DNA from: Prosthecobacter debontii
Lineage (GTDB): Bacteria > Verrucomicrobiota > Verrucomicrobiia > Verrucomicrobiales > Verrucomicrobiaceae
DNA: 44,624 nt
Assembly (NCBI GenBank): GCA_945869695.1
Contig: CAMBPV010000013.1
Coordinates: 1 to 44,624, forward strand
Direction: 5' to 3'
Numbering within the stretch: the stretch's first letter is position 1; each line of letters opens with the position of its first letter. This document shows, piece by piece, positions 1 through 7,817 of this stretch. The notes beneath the pieces are model-generated. The model was given only the letters and a program-made list of their open reading frames with translations, was not told where the DNA came from and made no database searches. A program made the position numbers and the translations under genes.

Positions 1-2100
1 CGCTTCATGGCAGGCGGCCACCATGGCCTGGGCCTCGAGCGGTTGTTGATCAAAGTCCGCTCGGGCTCCATCTCGCGCGTAGAAGCCATTGCTGCCAATT
101 GGCCGATAACAGCCAGATTGCGTTTTTTGAATAGACACCAACCAGCGGAGGGATCGGAGACCGATCTCGAGCGCCTCAGGATTCGGCATCCACTGGCCAC
201 TGAGAATGAGAGCCTGACTGAAACGCGCATTCTCATAGGTGACACTGCCCTCAAACCAAGGCCAGTCTTCCGTGGCACAGGCTTTCCAGAGTTTCACCAG
301 CCGGCCCGTCAATTCGGAGCGCATCCCATGAATCTCCGCCTTCCCTTGGTAGTGGCGCAGGTACTCATGAATGCCCAGCAAAGTGAAACTCCAGGCCCGA
401 GGCGAGGTGAAATCAGAAACGGCACCAAGACCCCGCTCAAACAACTGCGCACAGAGTCGCCGGTGCCCATCATTGCGAGAGCGGCCCGCACCAATGCCCG
501 TTGCCCATAGGGCCCGAGCATGACTGTCCTCACTTCCCGCATCTTCGAGCCATTGGCGACCATGACTCATGAAGTTCCGGAACCGACCCGTTTGGTAATC
601 GAGTGCGGCGGCAAGAAAGGCGAGATAACTCGTGGCCAACACGCTGAGGTTTCTCGCCGGCGGTTGATCTCCAATCTCGTCGAGCAGATTGCACAGAATG
701 AAGGCACGCGCGTTATCGTCAGTGCAGTAGCCCTCGTGAAAGTTTGGCACATTAAAAATGGCATGCTGGAAGATGCCTGTGCCATCGCTCATGCGGATGA
801 TGTGATCGAGCCTGAGCGGAGGCAGCTCGTAAGGTCGATTTTCCAATGTCCACCCCGCGAAAGCAGAGCGGGGCGACGCTTTCCGGTCCGTGCGCGCACG
901 CTTGAAAGACTCCAGGTAGTGCTGCGCCACGGAGGACCAGATCATTTCCCGCCCCATCGCGTAGGCATCGCGGCGGATTCTTTCCATCCGCTCTGGATCA
1001 CTCAGAAGGTCGCAGACAGCAACCGAGATGGCCTTTGCATCACGAAATGGAACCAGGGCACCGCGACCATCCGCCAGTAATTCCTGGGCGTGCCAATAGG
1101 GCGTAGAAACCACCGCCTTACCCGCGCCGAAAACATAGGCCAGTGTGCCCGATGTCACCTGTGCCTCGTTCAAGTACGGCGTGAGGTAAATGTCAGTCGC
1201 ACCGATGAATTCCTTCAGGTCATTCAGGGAAACAAAGTGATTGTAAAAGATGACGTTCTCCTTCACGCCTCGATCCTCGGCCAATCGTTCGAGACTGAGT
1301 CGGTAGCGCTCGCCCTCGTGAGCGATCAGGTGAGGGTGCGTGGCCCCGAGAATGAGATACACGACATTCGGGTGCCGCTTCACGACCTCGGGCAGCGCCT
1401 CGATCACGCACTCGATTCCCTTACCCGGACCGAGGAGCCCAAAGGTGAGAAGCACCTTCCGCCCCTGCACTCCAAATTGCTCTTTGAAAAAGCTGGAGTC
1501 CACGAATGGCATGTCGGGAATGCCATGAGCAATCACGTCCACTTTCGAATCAGGCACCCGATAACTTTCGCGCAAGATTTCCGCACCCTTTTGGGCCATG
1601 ACAATCAGCCGATCACTCCGACTGATCAGTTCCTCCATCACCAATCGCTGAGCTGGATTTGGCTCCCGCAGGATCGTGTGAAGAGTCGTCACCACTGGCA
1701 TCCGAACCTCCTTTAGCAATGCCAGCAGATGACTGCCAGCAGGTCCACCGTAGATGCCAAACTCATGCTGAACGCAAAGCACGCTCGCATTGTTGAAGTT
1801 CAAAAAATCTGCCGCACGGCGATACGAATCGAGATCTTTTTCGAGGAGCTCAAAGCGCACTCTCTGCGGGTAGTCATAACCCGCCACGCGGTCATTCACC
1901 GCACCGACAAAACAATCTGAGTCAGGCGCTGCCGAGGCGACAGCCCTACTGAGATCGTGAGTGAAGGTCGCGATTCCACACAAACGGGGCAGGTAATCCC
2001 CCAGAAACGCGATTCTCTGTAGCGAGGCCGAACTGCTCAGGAAAGTCCTCTCAAATGCTGCGACATGCCTTACCAGACAGTCATCGGAATCAATTAGCAA
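1..2100 (-). CDS. Glycosyltransferase family 4 with C-terminal six-hairpin-like domain (3' end beyond window)
   Basis: The reading frame is open from the left edge to about 2100 and encodes some 700 residues, so the stop and the last residues lie outside the window. Translation shows RIAFLGDYLPRLCGIATFTH near the N terminus, QHEFGIYGGPAG, and the GT-B donor-site stretch LLTFGLLGPGKGIE (about 1417-1458), all typical of GT4 enzymes. The C-terminal half carries HEGYCTDDNARAF (about 700-740), known from a bacterial group in which a GT4 domain is followed by an alpha/alpha-barrel glycosidase-like region. The product probably transfers a sugar from a nucleotide donor in the cytoplasm; the sugar is unknown. 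The start is uncertain: TTG at 2100 is the nearest usable codon, no ATG lies in frame near it, and family members usually begin close to RIAFLG (about 2013). It is transcribed divergently from the cytochrome gene at 2182. Confidence 0.85.
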   Translation of the reverse strand, partial: MLIDSDDCLVRHVAAFERTFLSSSASLQRIAFLGDYLPRLCGIATFTHDLSRAVASAAPDSDCFVGAVNDRVAGYDYPQRVRFELLEKDLDSYRRAADFLNFNNASVLCVQHEFGIYGGPAGSHLLALLKEVRMPVVTTLHTILREPNPAQRLVMEELISRSDRLIVMAQKGAEILRESYRVPDSKVDVIAHGIPDMPFVDSSFFKEQFGVQGRKVLLTFGLLGPGKGIECVIEALPEVVKRHPNVVYLILGATHPHLIAHEGERYRLSLERLAEDRGVKENVIFYNHFVSLNDLKEFIGATDIYLTPYLNEAQVTSGTLAYVFGAGKAVVSTPYWHAQELLADGRGALVPFRDAKAISVAVCDLLSDPERMERIRRDAYAMGREMIWSSVAQHYLESFKRARTDRKASPRSAFAGWTLENRPYELPPLRLDHIIRMSDGTGIFQHAIFNVPNFHEGYCTDDNARAFILCNLLDEIGDQPPARNLSVLATSYLAFLAAALDYQTGRFRNFMSHGRQWLEDAGSEDSHARALWATGIGAGRSRNDGHRRLCAQLFERGLGAVSDFTSPRAWSFTLLGIHEYLRHYQGKAEIHGMRSELTGRLVKLWKACATEDWPWFEGSVTYENARFSQALILSGQWMPNPEALEIGLRSLRWLVSIQKTQSGCYRPIGSNGFYARDGARADFDQQPLEAQAMVAACHEA

Positions 2101-2181
2101 CCGAGCGTTTGTGTATCTGAGGAAGGAGACTCCCTTTCTCTGATAGCGTCTTTCGAGCCCATCCGTATTGTTCGCCCTCGC

Positions 2182-5100
2182 ATGAAATCCATCCTGCTCA
2201 CTCTCCTCGCCCCGACGCTGCTTCTCGCTGCGCCAAAGCCGCTCTTCCAATCCAAGGTCGTCGACACAAAAACGCCGAACCACAGCGTGGATATCGACGT
2301 GTCACTCGAGGGTGCCAAGGAACTCTTCCTCGTCGTTACGGATGGCGGCAACGGCTTCACCGCCGATTGGGCCGACTGGGCGGAGCCGCGACTCATCCTC
2401 GCCGATGGCAGCGAAAAGAAACTCACCGATGTCGAATGGAAATCCGCGCAGACTGGTTTCGGCAGTGTCAGCGTCAATGCCAACGTCGGTGGCAAAGAAC
2501 TCCGCAGTGCTGGCAAAGTCATCCCATACGGAATCGGCACGCACGCGAACAGCGTCATCGCCTTCAACCTTCCTGAAGGCAGCAAACGATTCAAAGCACA
2601 CGGCGCACTTGATGAAGGCGGCACGAGGCAGGGCAGCAGCACCAGCGTCGAGTTTCGCGTTTACACCGAAAATCCCGGCCCCATCGCCGCCAGCGCCGTG
2701 GCGGGTGCTTCTCACGAGGCAGCGGATTCGACCGAGCAGCTCGACGTGCATCCCGAACTCACCGTGCAGCTTTTCGCCAGCGAGCCGATGATGCTTTCGC
2801 CTTCCAGCATTGACATCGACCACCGGGGCCGCGTTTGGGTCTGCGAGGTCGTGAACTACCGCAAGCACAACGGCGAACGCGCCGAGGGCGACCGCATCCT
2901 CATCCTCGAAGACACCGATGGCGACGCGAAGGCGGACAAATCCACCGTCTTCCACCAGGGCCGCGATGTGGACAGCGCCCACGGCATCTGCGTGCTCGGC
3001 AACAAGGCGCTCATCTCCTGCGGCGACGACGTTTTCTGGCTCATCGACGACAACGGCGACGACAAAGCCGACCGCAAAGAACTCCTGTTCACGAAGATCG
3101 GCGGCGCGCAGCACGACCACGGCATCCACGCCTTCCACTTCGGCCCGGATGGCCGCCTCTACTTCAATTTCGGCAACGCCGGCAAGCAGCTCTGCGACAA
3201 AAACGGCAACCTCATCACCGACATCCACGGCGTGAAGTGCACCAATCAAAACAACCGCCCGTATCAGCAAGGCATGGTCTTCCGCTGCGAACTCGATGGC
3301 AGCAAGGTCGAGGTGCTCGCCTGGAACTTCCGCAACAACTGGGAAGTTGCCGTCGATAGCTTCGGCACGATGTGGCAGTCCGACAACGATGACGACGGCA
3401 ACAAAGGCGTGCGCATCAACTACGTCATGGAGTTCGGCAACTACGGCTACTCCGACGAAATGACCGGCGCAGGCTGGCAGACCCCGCGCATCGGCTGGGA
3501 AAGCGAAATCCCGCAGCGTCACTGGCATCAAAACGATCCTGGCGTCGTTCCGAACATGCTCATGACCGGCGCAGGCAGCCCCACCGGCATGCAAGTCTAT
3601 GAAGGCGACCTCCTGCCGAGCGTCTTCCACGGCCAGCCCCTCCACTGCGATGCCGGCCCGAACGTCGTCCGCGGCTACATCACCCAGCCCGATGGCGCTG
3701 GCTACAAAGCCGAGATCGTCAACCTCCTCGAAGGCAGCAAGAACCGCTGGTTCCGCCCCAGCGACGTCGCCGTCGCCCCCGATGGCAGCTTAATTGTCGC
3801 CGACTGGTATGACCCCGGCGTCGGCGGCCACGGCATGGGAGACATCACACGTGGTCGCTTGTTCCGCGTGACGACGAAGGCAGCGGAGAAGTTTCAGGTT
3901 CCAAGTTTCAAGTTGGACACCGTCGAAGGCGCTGTGGCCGCTTTGAAATCGCCGAATGAAGAAGCGCGGTATCTCGCGTGGAAGAAGCTCGAAGAAATCG
4001 GCTCCGAAGCCGAGCCCGAGCTTCACAAGCTCTTCCACGACACCCAATCCGTCCCCCAGCATCGCGCCCGTGCCTTGTGGCTGCTCGCCAGTCATGAATG
4101 GGAGCGCATCAACCCCGGTGCCGACAAGCCCAACCCGCACGACCTGACCCTGCCCGAGTGCCTCACCAAAGCCCTCACCGACACCGATCCCAACATCCGC
4201 ATCACCGCCATCCGCGTCGCCCGACGTCTCGTGCAACAAGCGCATCCTGAGATGCTGCGTGAGGTGATCGGCAAGGTCGTGAAGGATGCTTCGCCTGCGG
4301 TTCGCCGCGAAGCAGCGATTGCGTTGAGGTTTGATGGTTCAAAGGAAGCCAGTAAGATTTGGGGTCAACTCGCCAGCCAACTCGGCAAAGGGGATCGCTG
4401 GTTGATCGAGGCTGTGGGATTGGCTTCAGATGGAAAATGGGATGGCTTTGCCAACCCGTGGTTTGAGTCTCTTCCTTCAGAACCCGGATCAACCGTCCCC
4501 GAAATGCTTATTGCATGGCGGAGTCGTGCGAAGTCATCCGCAGACGCAATGGGTGATTTGGTAGGCAATCAAGAAGCACGCCTTGGTGAATCAATTTCCA
4601 AATCAGGCCTCGAAAGACTCTCATTTCTACGCTCCCTCCAACTCCTCTCCTACCACCACCGCGAAGAAGTCAGCAAGGCTGCCTTGACCATCTTCCTCAA
4701 AGCCGATGCCGAAACCGCCCTCGCGGCCACCGCATTGCTTGCCCGCAACGCCATCAACTCCAATCCCGAGGCCAAGGCGCGGCTGGATGCGCTGCTGAAG
4801 CCCGTCATCGGCAAACCTGAGTTCATCGACCTCGTGCAGCGGCTCAATTTGACCGGGTTCGAGCAGGAACTCGTCGATTACATCACCGCGCATCCTGACG
4901 CAGGCGAATCCATTAACGCCGCACGCATTCTTGCCGCGAACGTCAGCAAGACCGTGGCCTTCCTCACGAAGGCGGACGCCGCTTCGGCGAAGAAACTCGT
5001 CGCCGCGCTCGGCAAGGTCAGTGATCGGCCCAGCGTGGCCGTTTTGAACCAGGCCTTCTGGCCGGAGAAGCGCGATGACGTGCGCCGCAGTATCGTCGAG

Positions 5101-5727
5101 GCGCTTGCCCTCAGCAGCGAAGGCGGACGCGCCCTCTTGAAATGGCAGAGCGAGAAAAAACTGCCCGACACCGTCAAGACCACAGCCGCGCTCGCCCTCA
5201 GCCGCAGCACTGATGCCGGATTGCGCAATCAAGCCGCCACCGAACTCCCGCTACCCGCCGCACTCGGGGCCGAGAAATTCCCGCCGCTCGCCGACCTCAT
5301 GAAACTCAAAGGCGATGCCACCAAAGGCCAGGCCATGTTCATGCAGGCCGGTTGCGTGGCCTGCCATCAGGTCAAAGGCCAGTTCATCAACTTTGGCCCC
5401 GATTTGACCGAGATCGGGAGCAAGCTCTCGCGAGAAGGACTTTTCACCGCCATCCTGTACCCAAGTGCGGCAGTGGAGCACAGCTACGGTGGCGTCCAGG
5501 TCACGACCCGGGAGGGAAACTCCATCATGGGTTACGTGATCAGTGAAACCGCAGATGATCTCACCCTCAAAATTGCAGGAGGTGCAGCCTACCCGATCAA
5601 AAAGACCAACATTCAGAAAAGGGAGGAGATGAAAGACTCGCTCATGCCTCCGGGCCTTGCTGGGGCGATTGGGCCTTCGGGACTGGCAGATCTGGTTGAC
5701 TACCTCGCCTCCTGCGTGAAGAGATGA
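2182..5727 (+). CDS. PVC-type haem-binding protein: NPCBM, propeller dehydrogenase, HEAT and cytochrome c domains
   Basis: This 1181-residue protein starts with a signal peptide (MKSILLTLLAPTLLLAA) and is therefore exported. Residues about 22-160 resemble an NPCBM carbohydrate-binding module. Residues about 180-560 match the propeller region of the PVC membrane-bound dehydrogenase family (HPELTVQLFASEP, VWVCEVVNYR, many Asp-rich turns). Residues about 575-1000 are Ala/Leu-rich helical repeats of HEAT type. The last 140 residues form a class I cytochrome c with CVACH: C1058, C1061 and H1062 bind haem covalently, and GPDLTEIG follows. Such proteins are abundant in Planctomycetes and Verrucomicrobia and are thought to oxidise sugars or polyols at the cell surface; the substrate is unknown. 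ATG at 2182 places the signal peptide directly at the N terminus. No obvious terminator follows. Confidence 0.93.
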   Translation: MKSILLTLLAPTLLLAAPKPLFQSKVVDTKTPNHSVDIDVSLEGAKELFLVVTDGGNGFTADWADWAEPRLILADGSEKKLTDVEWKSAQTGFGSVSVNANVGGKELRSAGKVIPYGIGTHANSVIAFNLPEGSKRFKAHGALDEGGTRQGSSTSVEFRVYTENPGPIAASAVAGASHEAADSTEQLDVHPELTVQLFASEPMMLSPSSIDIDHRGRVWVCEVVNYRKHNGERAEGDRILILEDTDGDAKADKSTVFHQGRDVDSAHGICVLGNKALISCGDDVFWLIDDNGDDKADRKELLFTKIGGAQHDHGIHAFHFGPDGRLYFNFGNAGKQLCDKNGNLITDIHGVKCTNQNNRPYQQGMVFRCELDGSKVEVLAWNFRNNWEVAVDSFGTMWQSDNDDDGNKGVRINYVMEFGNYGYSDEMTGAGWQTPRIGWESEIPQRHWHQNDPGVVPNMLMTGAGSPTGMQVYEGDLLPSVFHGQPLHCDAGPNVVRGYITQPDGAGYKAEIVNLLEGSKNRWFRPSDVAVAPDGSLIVADWYDPGVGGHGMGDITRGRLFRVTTKAAEKFQVPSFKLDTVEGAVAALKSPNEEARYLAWKKLEEIGSEAEPELHKLFHDTQSVPQHRARALWLLASHEWERINPGADKPNPHDLTLPECLTKALTDTDPNIRITAIRVARRLVQQAHPEMLREVIGKVVKDASPAVRREAAIALRFDGSKEASKIWGQLASQLGKGDRWLIEAVGLASDGKWDGFANPWFESLPSEPGSTVPEMLIAWRSRAKSSADAMGDLVGNQEARLGESISKSGLERLSFLRSLQLLSYHHREEVSKAALTIFLKADAETALAATALLARNAINSNPEAKARLDALLKPVIGKPEFIDLVQRLNLTGFEQELVDYITAHPDAGESINAARILAANVSKTVAFLTKADAASAKKLVAALGKVSDRPSVAVLNQAFWPEKRDDVRRSIVEALALSSEGGRALLKWQSEKKLPDTVKTTAALALSRSTDAGLRNQAATELPLPAALGAEKFPPLADLMKLKGDATKGQAMFMQAGCVACHQVKGQFINFGPDLTEIGSKLSREGLFTAILYPSAAVEHSYGGVQVTTREGNSIMGYVISETADDLTLKIAGGAAYPIKKTNIQKREEMKDSLMPPGLAGAIGPSGLADLVDYLASCVKR

Positions 5728-5830
5728 ACATCGTGGGGCTGGGCTGCGCCTATCACCGCGAAAAACTGGGGATTTTCTGAAAATTTCAATTTCCCTCACC
5801 CTCTCCTGAGCCTATAGACAGATACCTTAC

Positions 5831-7039
5831 ATGATCTTCCAGCAGCCGCCAAAAACCAGAGCCCGCATTAAGGTGGGAGTCGTCGGCACGGGATTCATCG
5901 CGGCAGGTCTGGTCGGTCTGCTTTCGGTCTCTAGTAGTCTCCGAACGAGCAAAGTCCTTACCCGAAGACCAAGGGGAACGGTGACCCAAGTGGACGAAAC
6001 CGTGGTGACGCGTTCAATCGCGGAACTGGTGAGTTCAAGCGACATCGTGGTGGAGTGCAGTGGAGATGTGGTGCATACGGCGGAGGTCGTTCTTGCGGCC
6101 ATGGAGGCTGGAAAGCCAGTCGTGACCATGAACTCAGAGTTTCAGGTGACGGTGGGATCCTATTTTTGCGATAAGGGCTACCTCACAGAAGCGGAAGGCG
6201 ACCAACCCGGCTCAATCGCGGCTCTGGCTGAGGAGGCTGTGCAAATGGGCTTTCAACCGCTAGTCTATGGTAACATCAAAGGTTTCCTGAACCATGAGCC
6301 AACCAAAGACGAAATGTTTCATTGGTCAATGCGCAACGGAATCAGCTTGGCTCAAGTTACCAGTTTCACCGACGGAACGAAACTCCAAATTGAGCAAGCA
6401 TTAGTGGCCAACGGGATGGGTGCAGGCATCGCTAAAAAGGGTCTCACCGGCCCCGAAGGTGAGCCTCTCGAGGTTTCCTCTTCCTCACTGGCTCGGATGG
6501 CAAAAGCAAGAGGCTGCCCCCTGAGCGACTATGTCCTCAACCGCACGCTACCAGCTGGGGTCTTTGTGGTCTGCGAGCACCCGTCCGAAAGTCCGGATGT
6601 CCTGCGCTACCTCAAGCTCGGGGACGGCCCCTTTTACACCCTCATGAGGCCCTACCACCTCTGTCACTTGGAAATCGGGAAGACTCTGAATCGAGTCGCC
6701 GAAGGCAGGGCTCCTCTTTTGAATAACTCTCACCTGCCCACCATCAATGTGGCGGCCATCGCGAAAAAGGATCTCCCTGTCGGATCAATGATCGCACAAG
6801 CGGTGGGTGGCTTTGTGATTCGCGGCGAGGCGACAAGCTTTGCTGAAGAACCGAACGCGGTGCCGATCGGGCTTCTCAAGCAGGCTAAGATCATCCGACC
6901 GATCGAAAAAGGTCAAACTTTGAACTGGGACGATGTGGAGATCCCAGACAGTCTAGCACTCCGTGCGGCGCTCAGCCTCAGAGGCCAAATGAGCAGCACG
7001 GTCGAAGTCATGGCTCTGTCGGAAAATGAAATTTCTTAG
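5831..7039 (+). CDS. NAD(P)-dependent homoserine-dehydrogenase-like protein with C-terminal SAF domain
   Basis: The 402-residue cytoplasmic protein has an N-terminal Rossmann fold (VGVVGTGFIAAGL, residues about 14-26) followed by VVECSGDVVHTAE and PVVTMNSEFQ, as in homoserine dehydrogenase-like oxidoreductases. The middle part contains NIKGFLNHEPT and a catalytic-domain-like stretch. Residues about 315-395 resemble an SAF domain (IAKKDLPVGSMIAQA, KGQTLNWDDVEIP). This layout matches COG4091, predicted homoserine dehydrogenases with an SAF domain, whose substrate is generally unknown and which is sometimes mislabelled FlgA. The GT2 gene starts 10 bases downstream, so the two are probably cotranscribed. 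That suggests a role in making or modifying a sugar or amino-acid-like precursor for glycan assembly rather than threonine synthesis; this is inference. Confidence 0.8.
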   Translation: MIFQQPPKTRARIKVGVVGTGFIAAGLVGLLSVSSSLRTSKVLTRRPRGTVTQVDETVVTRSIAELVSSSDIVVECSGDVVHTAEVVLAAMEAGKPVVTMNSEFQVTVGSYFCDKGYLTEAEGDQPGSIAALAEEAVQMGFQPLVYGNIKGFLNHEPTKDEMFHWSMRNGISLAQVTSFTDGTKLQIEQALVANGMGAGIAKKGLTGPEGEPLEVSSSSLARMAKARGCPLSDYVLNRTLPAGVFVVCEHPSESPDVLRYLKLGDGPFYTLMRPYHLCHLEIGKTLNRVAEGRAPLLNNSHLPTINVAAIAKKDLPVGSMIAQAVGGFVIRGEATSFAEEPNAVPIGLLKQAKIIRPIEKGQTLNWDDVEIPDSLALRAALSLRGQMSSTVEVMALSENEIS

Positions 7040-7049
7040 CGATTGAATT

Positions 7050-7778
7050 GTGTTCCAAGGAAAAAGAGTCGCCGTCGTGATGCCCGCTTATTGGGCTGAA
7101 AAAACCGTCGCTAAAACAGTGGGTGATATCCCCCGCGAAATCGTGGATGACGTCATCCTCGTGGATGACTGCTCGAAAGACGGCACAGTGGAAAAAGCAA
7201 GAAGCTTGGGCATCCAAGTGCATCGGAACGAAACGAATCTGAACTACGGCGGCAACGTAAAGCGCTGCCTCCAGTTCGGGCTCGATGCAGGAGCTGACAT
7301 TATCATCCTTCTGCATCCCGATTACCAATACACACCGAAGTTGATCCCTTCGATGACGGCCATGCTGGCAACGGAGTTTTACGATCTGTGCCTCGCATCC
7401 CGGACCTCAGGCCGCGGAGCGCTGAGTGGAGGCATGCCAGTCTGGCGTTACTTGGCCAACTGGGGACTGACCAACATCATGGACGTGTGTCTCGGCACAT
7501 ACCACACGGAGTATCACACGGGCTACCGCGCCTATTCCCGCAAACTTCTTGAAGCCACCCCCTTTCACGAGTTTCGGAATGATTTCATCTTCGACAATGA
7601 GATGTTTGTGGCTGCACTCCGCGGAGGTTTCCGGACCTGCGAGGTGACGTGCCCGACAAGCTACGAGGAGGACGCGAGTTCCATCCCTTTCAAAAAGGCG
7701 CTCATCTACGGCCTTCAATGCCTCCGCTTATCCTCAACGCACTTTCTTTGGCGGTTGGCCAACAAGCGCTCAAAATAA
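7050..7778 (+). CDS. Glycosyltransferase family 2 (polyprenyl-phosphate sugar synthase-like)
   Basis: The 242-residue protein starts with GTG, 10 bases after the preceding stop. It has the GT-A signature: VAVVMPAYWAEKTV at residues 7-20, then ILVDDCSKDGT with D39 and D40 binding the nucleotide sugar, and LLHPDYQYTP near residue 90 in place of the metal-binding DXD. It resembles bacterial dolichyl-phosphate-mannose-synthase-like GT2 enzymes that load a sugar on undecaprenyl phosphate. No C-terminal membrane helix pair is apparent, so it probably works at the cytoplasmic face as a soluble or peripheral enzyme. The membrane glycosyltransferase gene that follows could use its lipid-linked product; that pairing is inferred from order and spacing. 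Confidence 0.9.
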   Translation: MFQGKRVAVVMPAYWAEKTVAKTVGDIPREIVDDVILVDDCSKDGTVEKARSLGIQVHRNETNLNYGGNVKRCLQFGLDAGADIIILLHPDYQYTPKLIPSMTAMLATEFYDLCLASRTSGRGALSGGMPVWRYLANWGLTNIMDVCLGTYHTEYHTGYRAYSRKLLEATPFHEFRNDFIFDNEMFVAALRGGFRTCEVTCPTSYEEDASSIPFKKALIYGLQCLRLSSTHFLWRLANKRSK

Positions 7779-7817
7779 CATTGCGCATTGGCACGGCGTG
7801 AGATTGACTGCCGCCGA

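Noticed and set aside
520-1716. Two plus-strand frames of 186 and 208 codons
   Set aside because: The minus strand here encodes a continuous glycosyltransferase with recognisable motifs; the plus frames show none.
2302-3645. 447-codon open frame antisense to the cytochrome gene
   Set aside because: It is a low-complexity Ala/Val/Asp/Glu-rich translation produced by GC-rich third positions of the sense gene, which has a clear domain structure.
7788-7817. TTG at 7788 as the start of the GT39-like gene
   Set aside because: The ten added residues are polar and the ATG at 7818 fits better, but this could not be settled from sequence alone.
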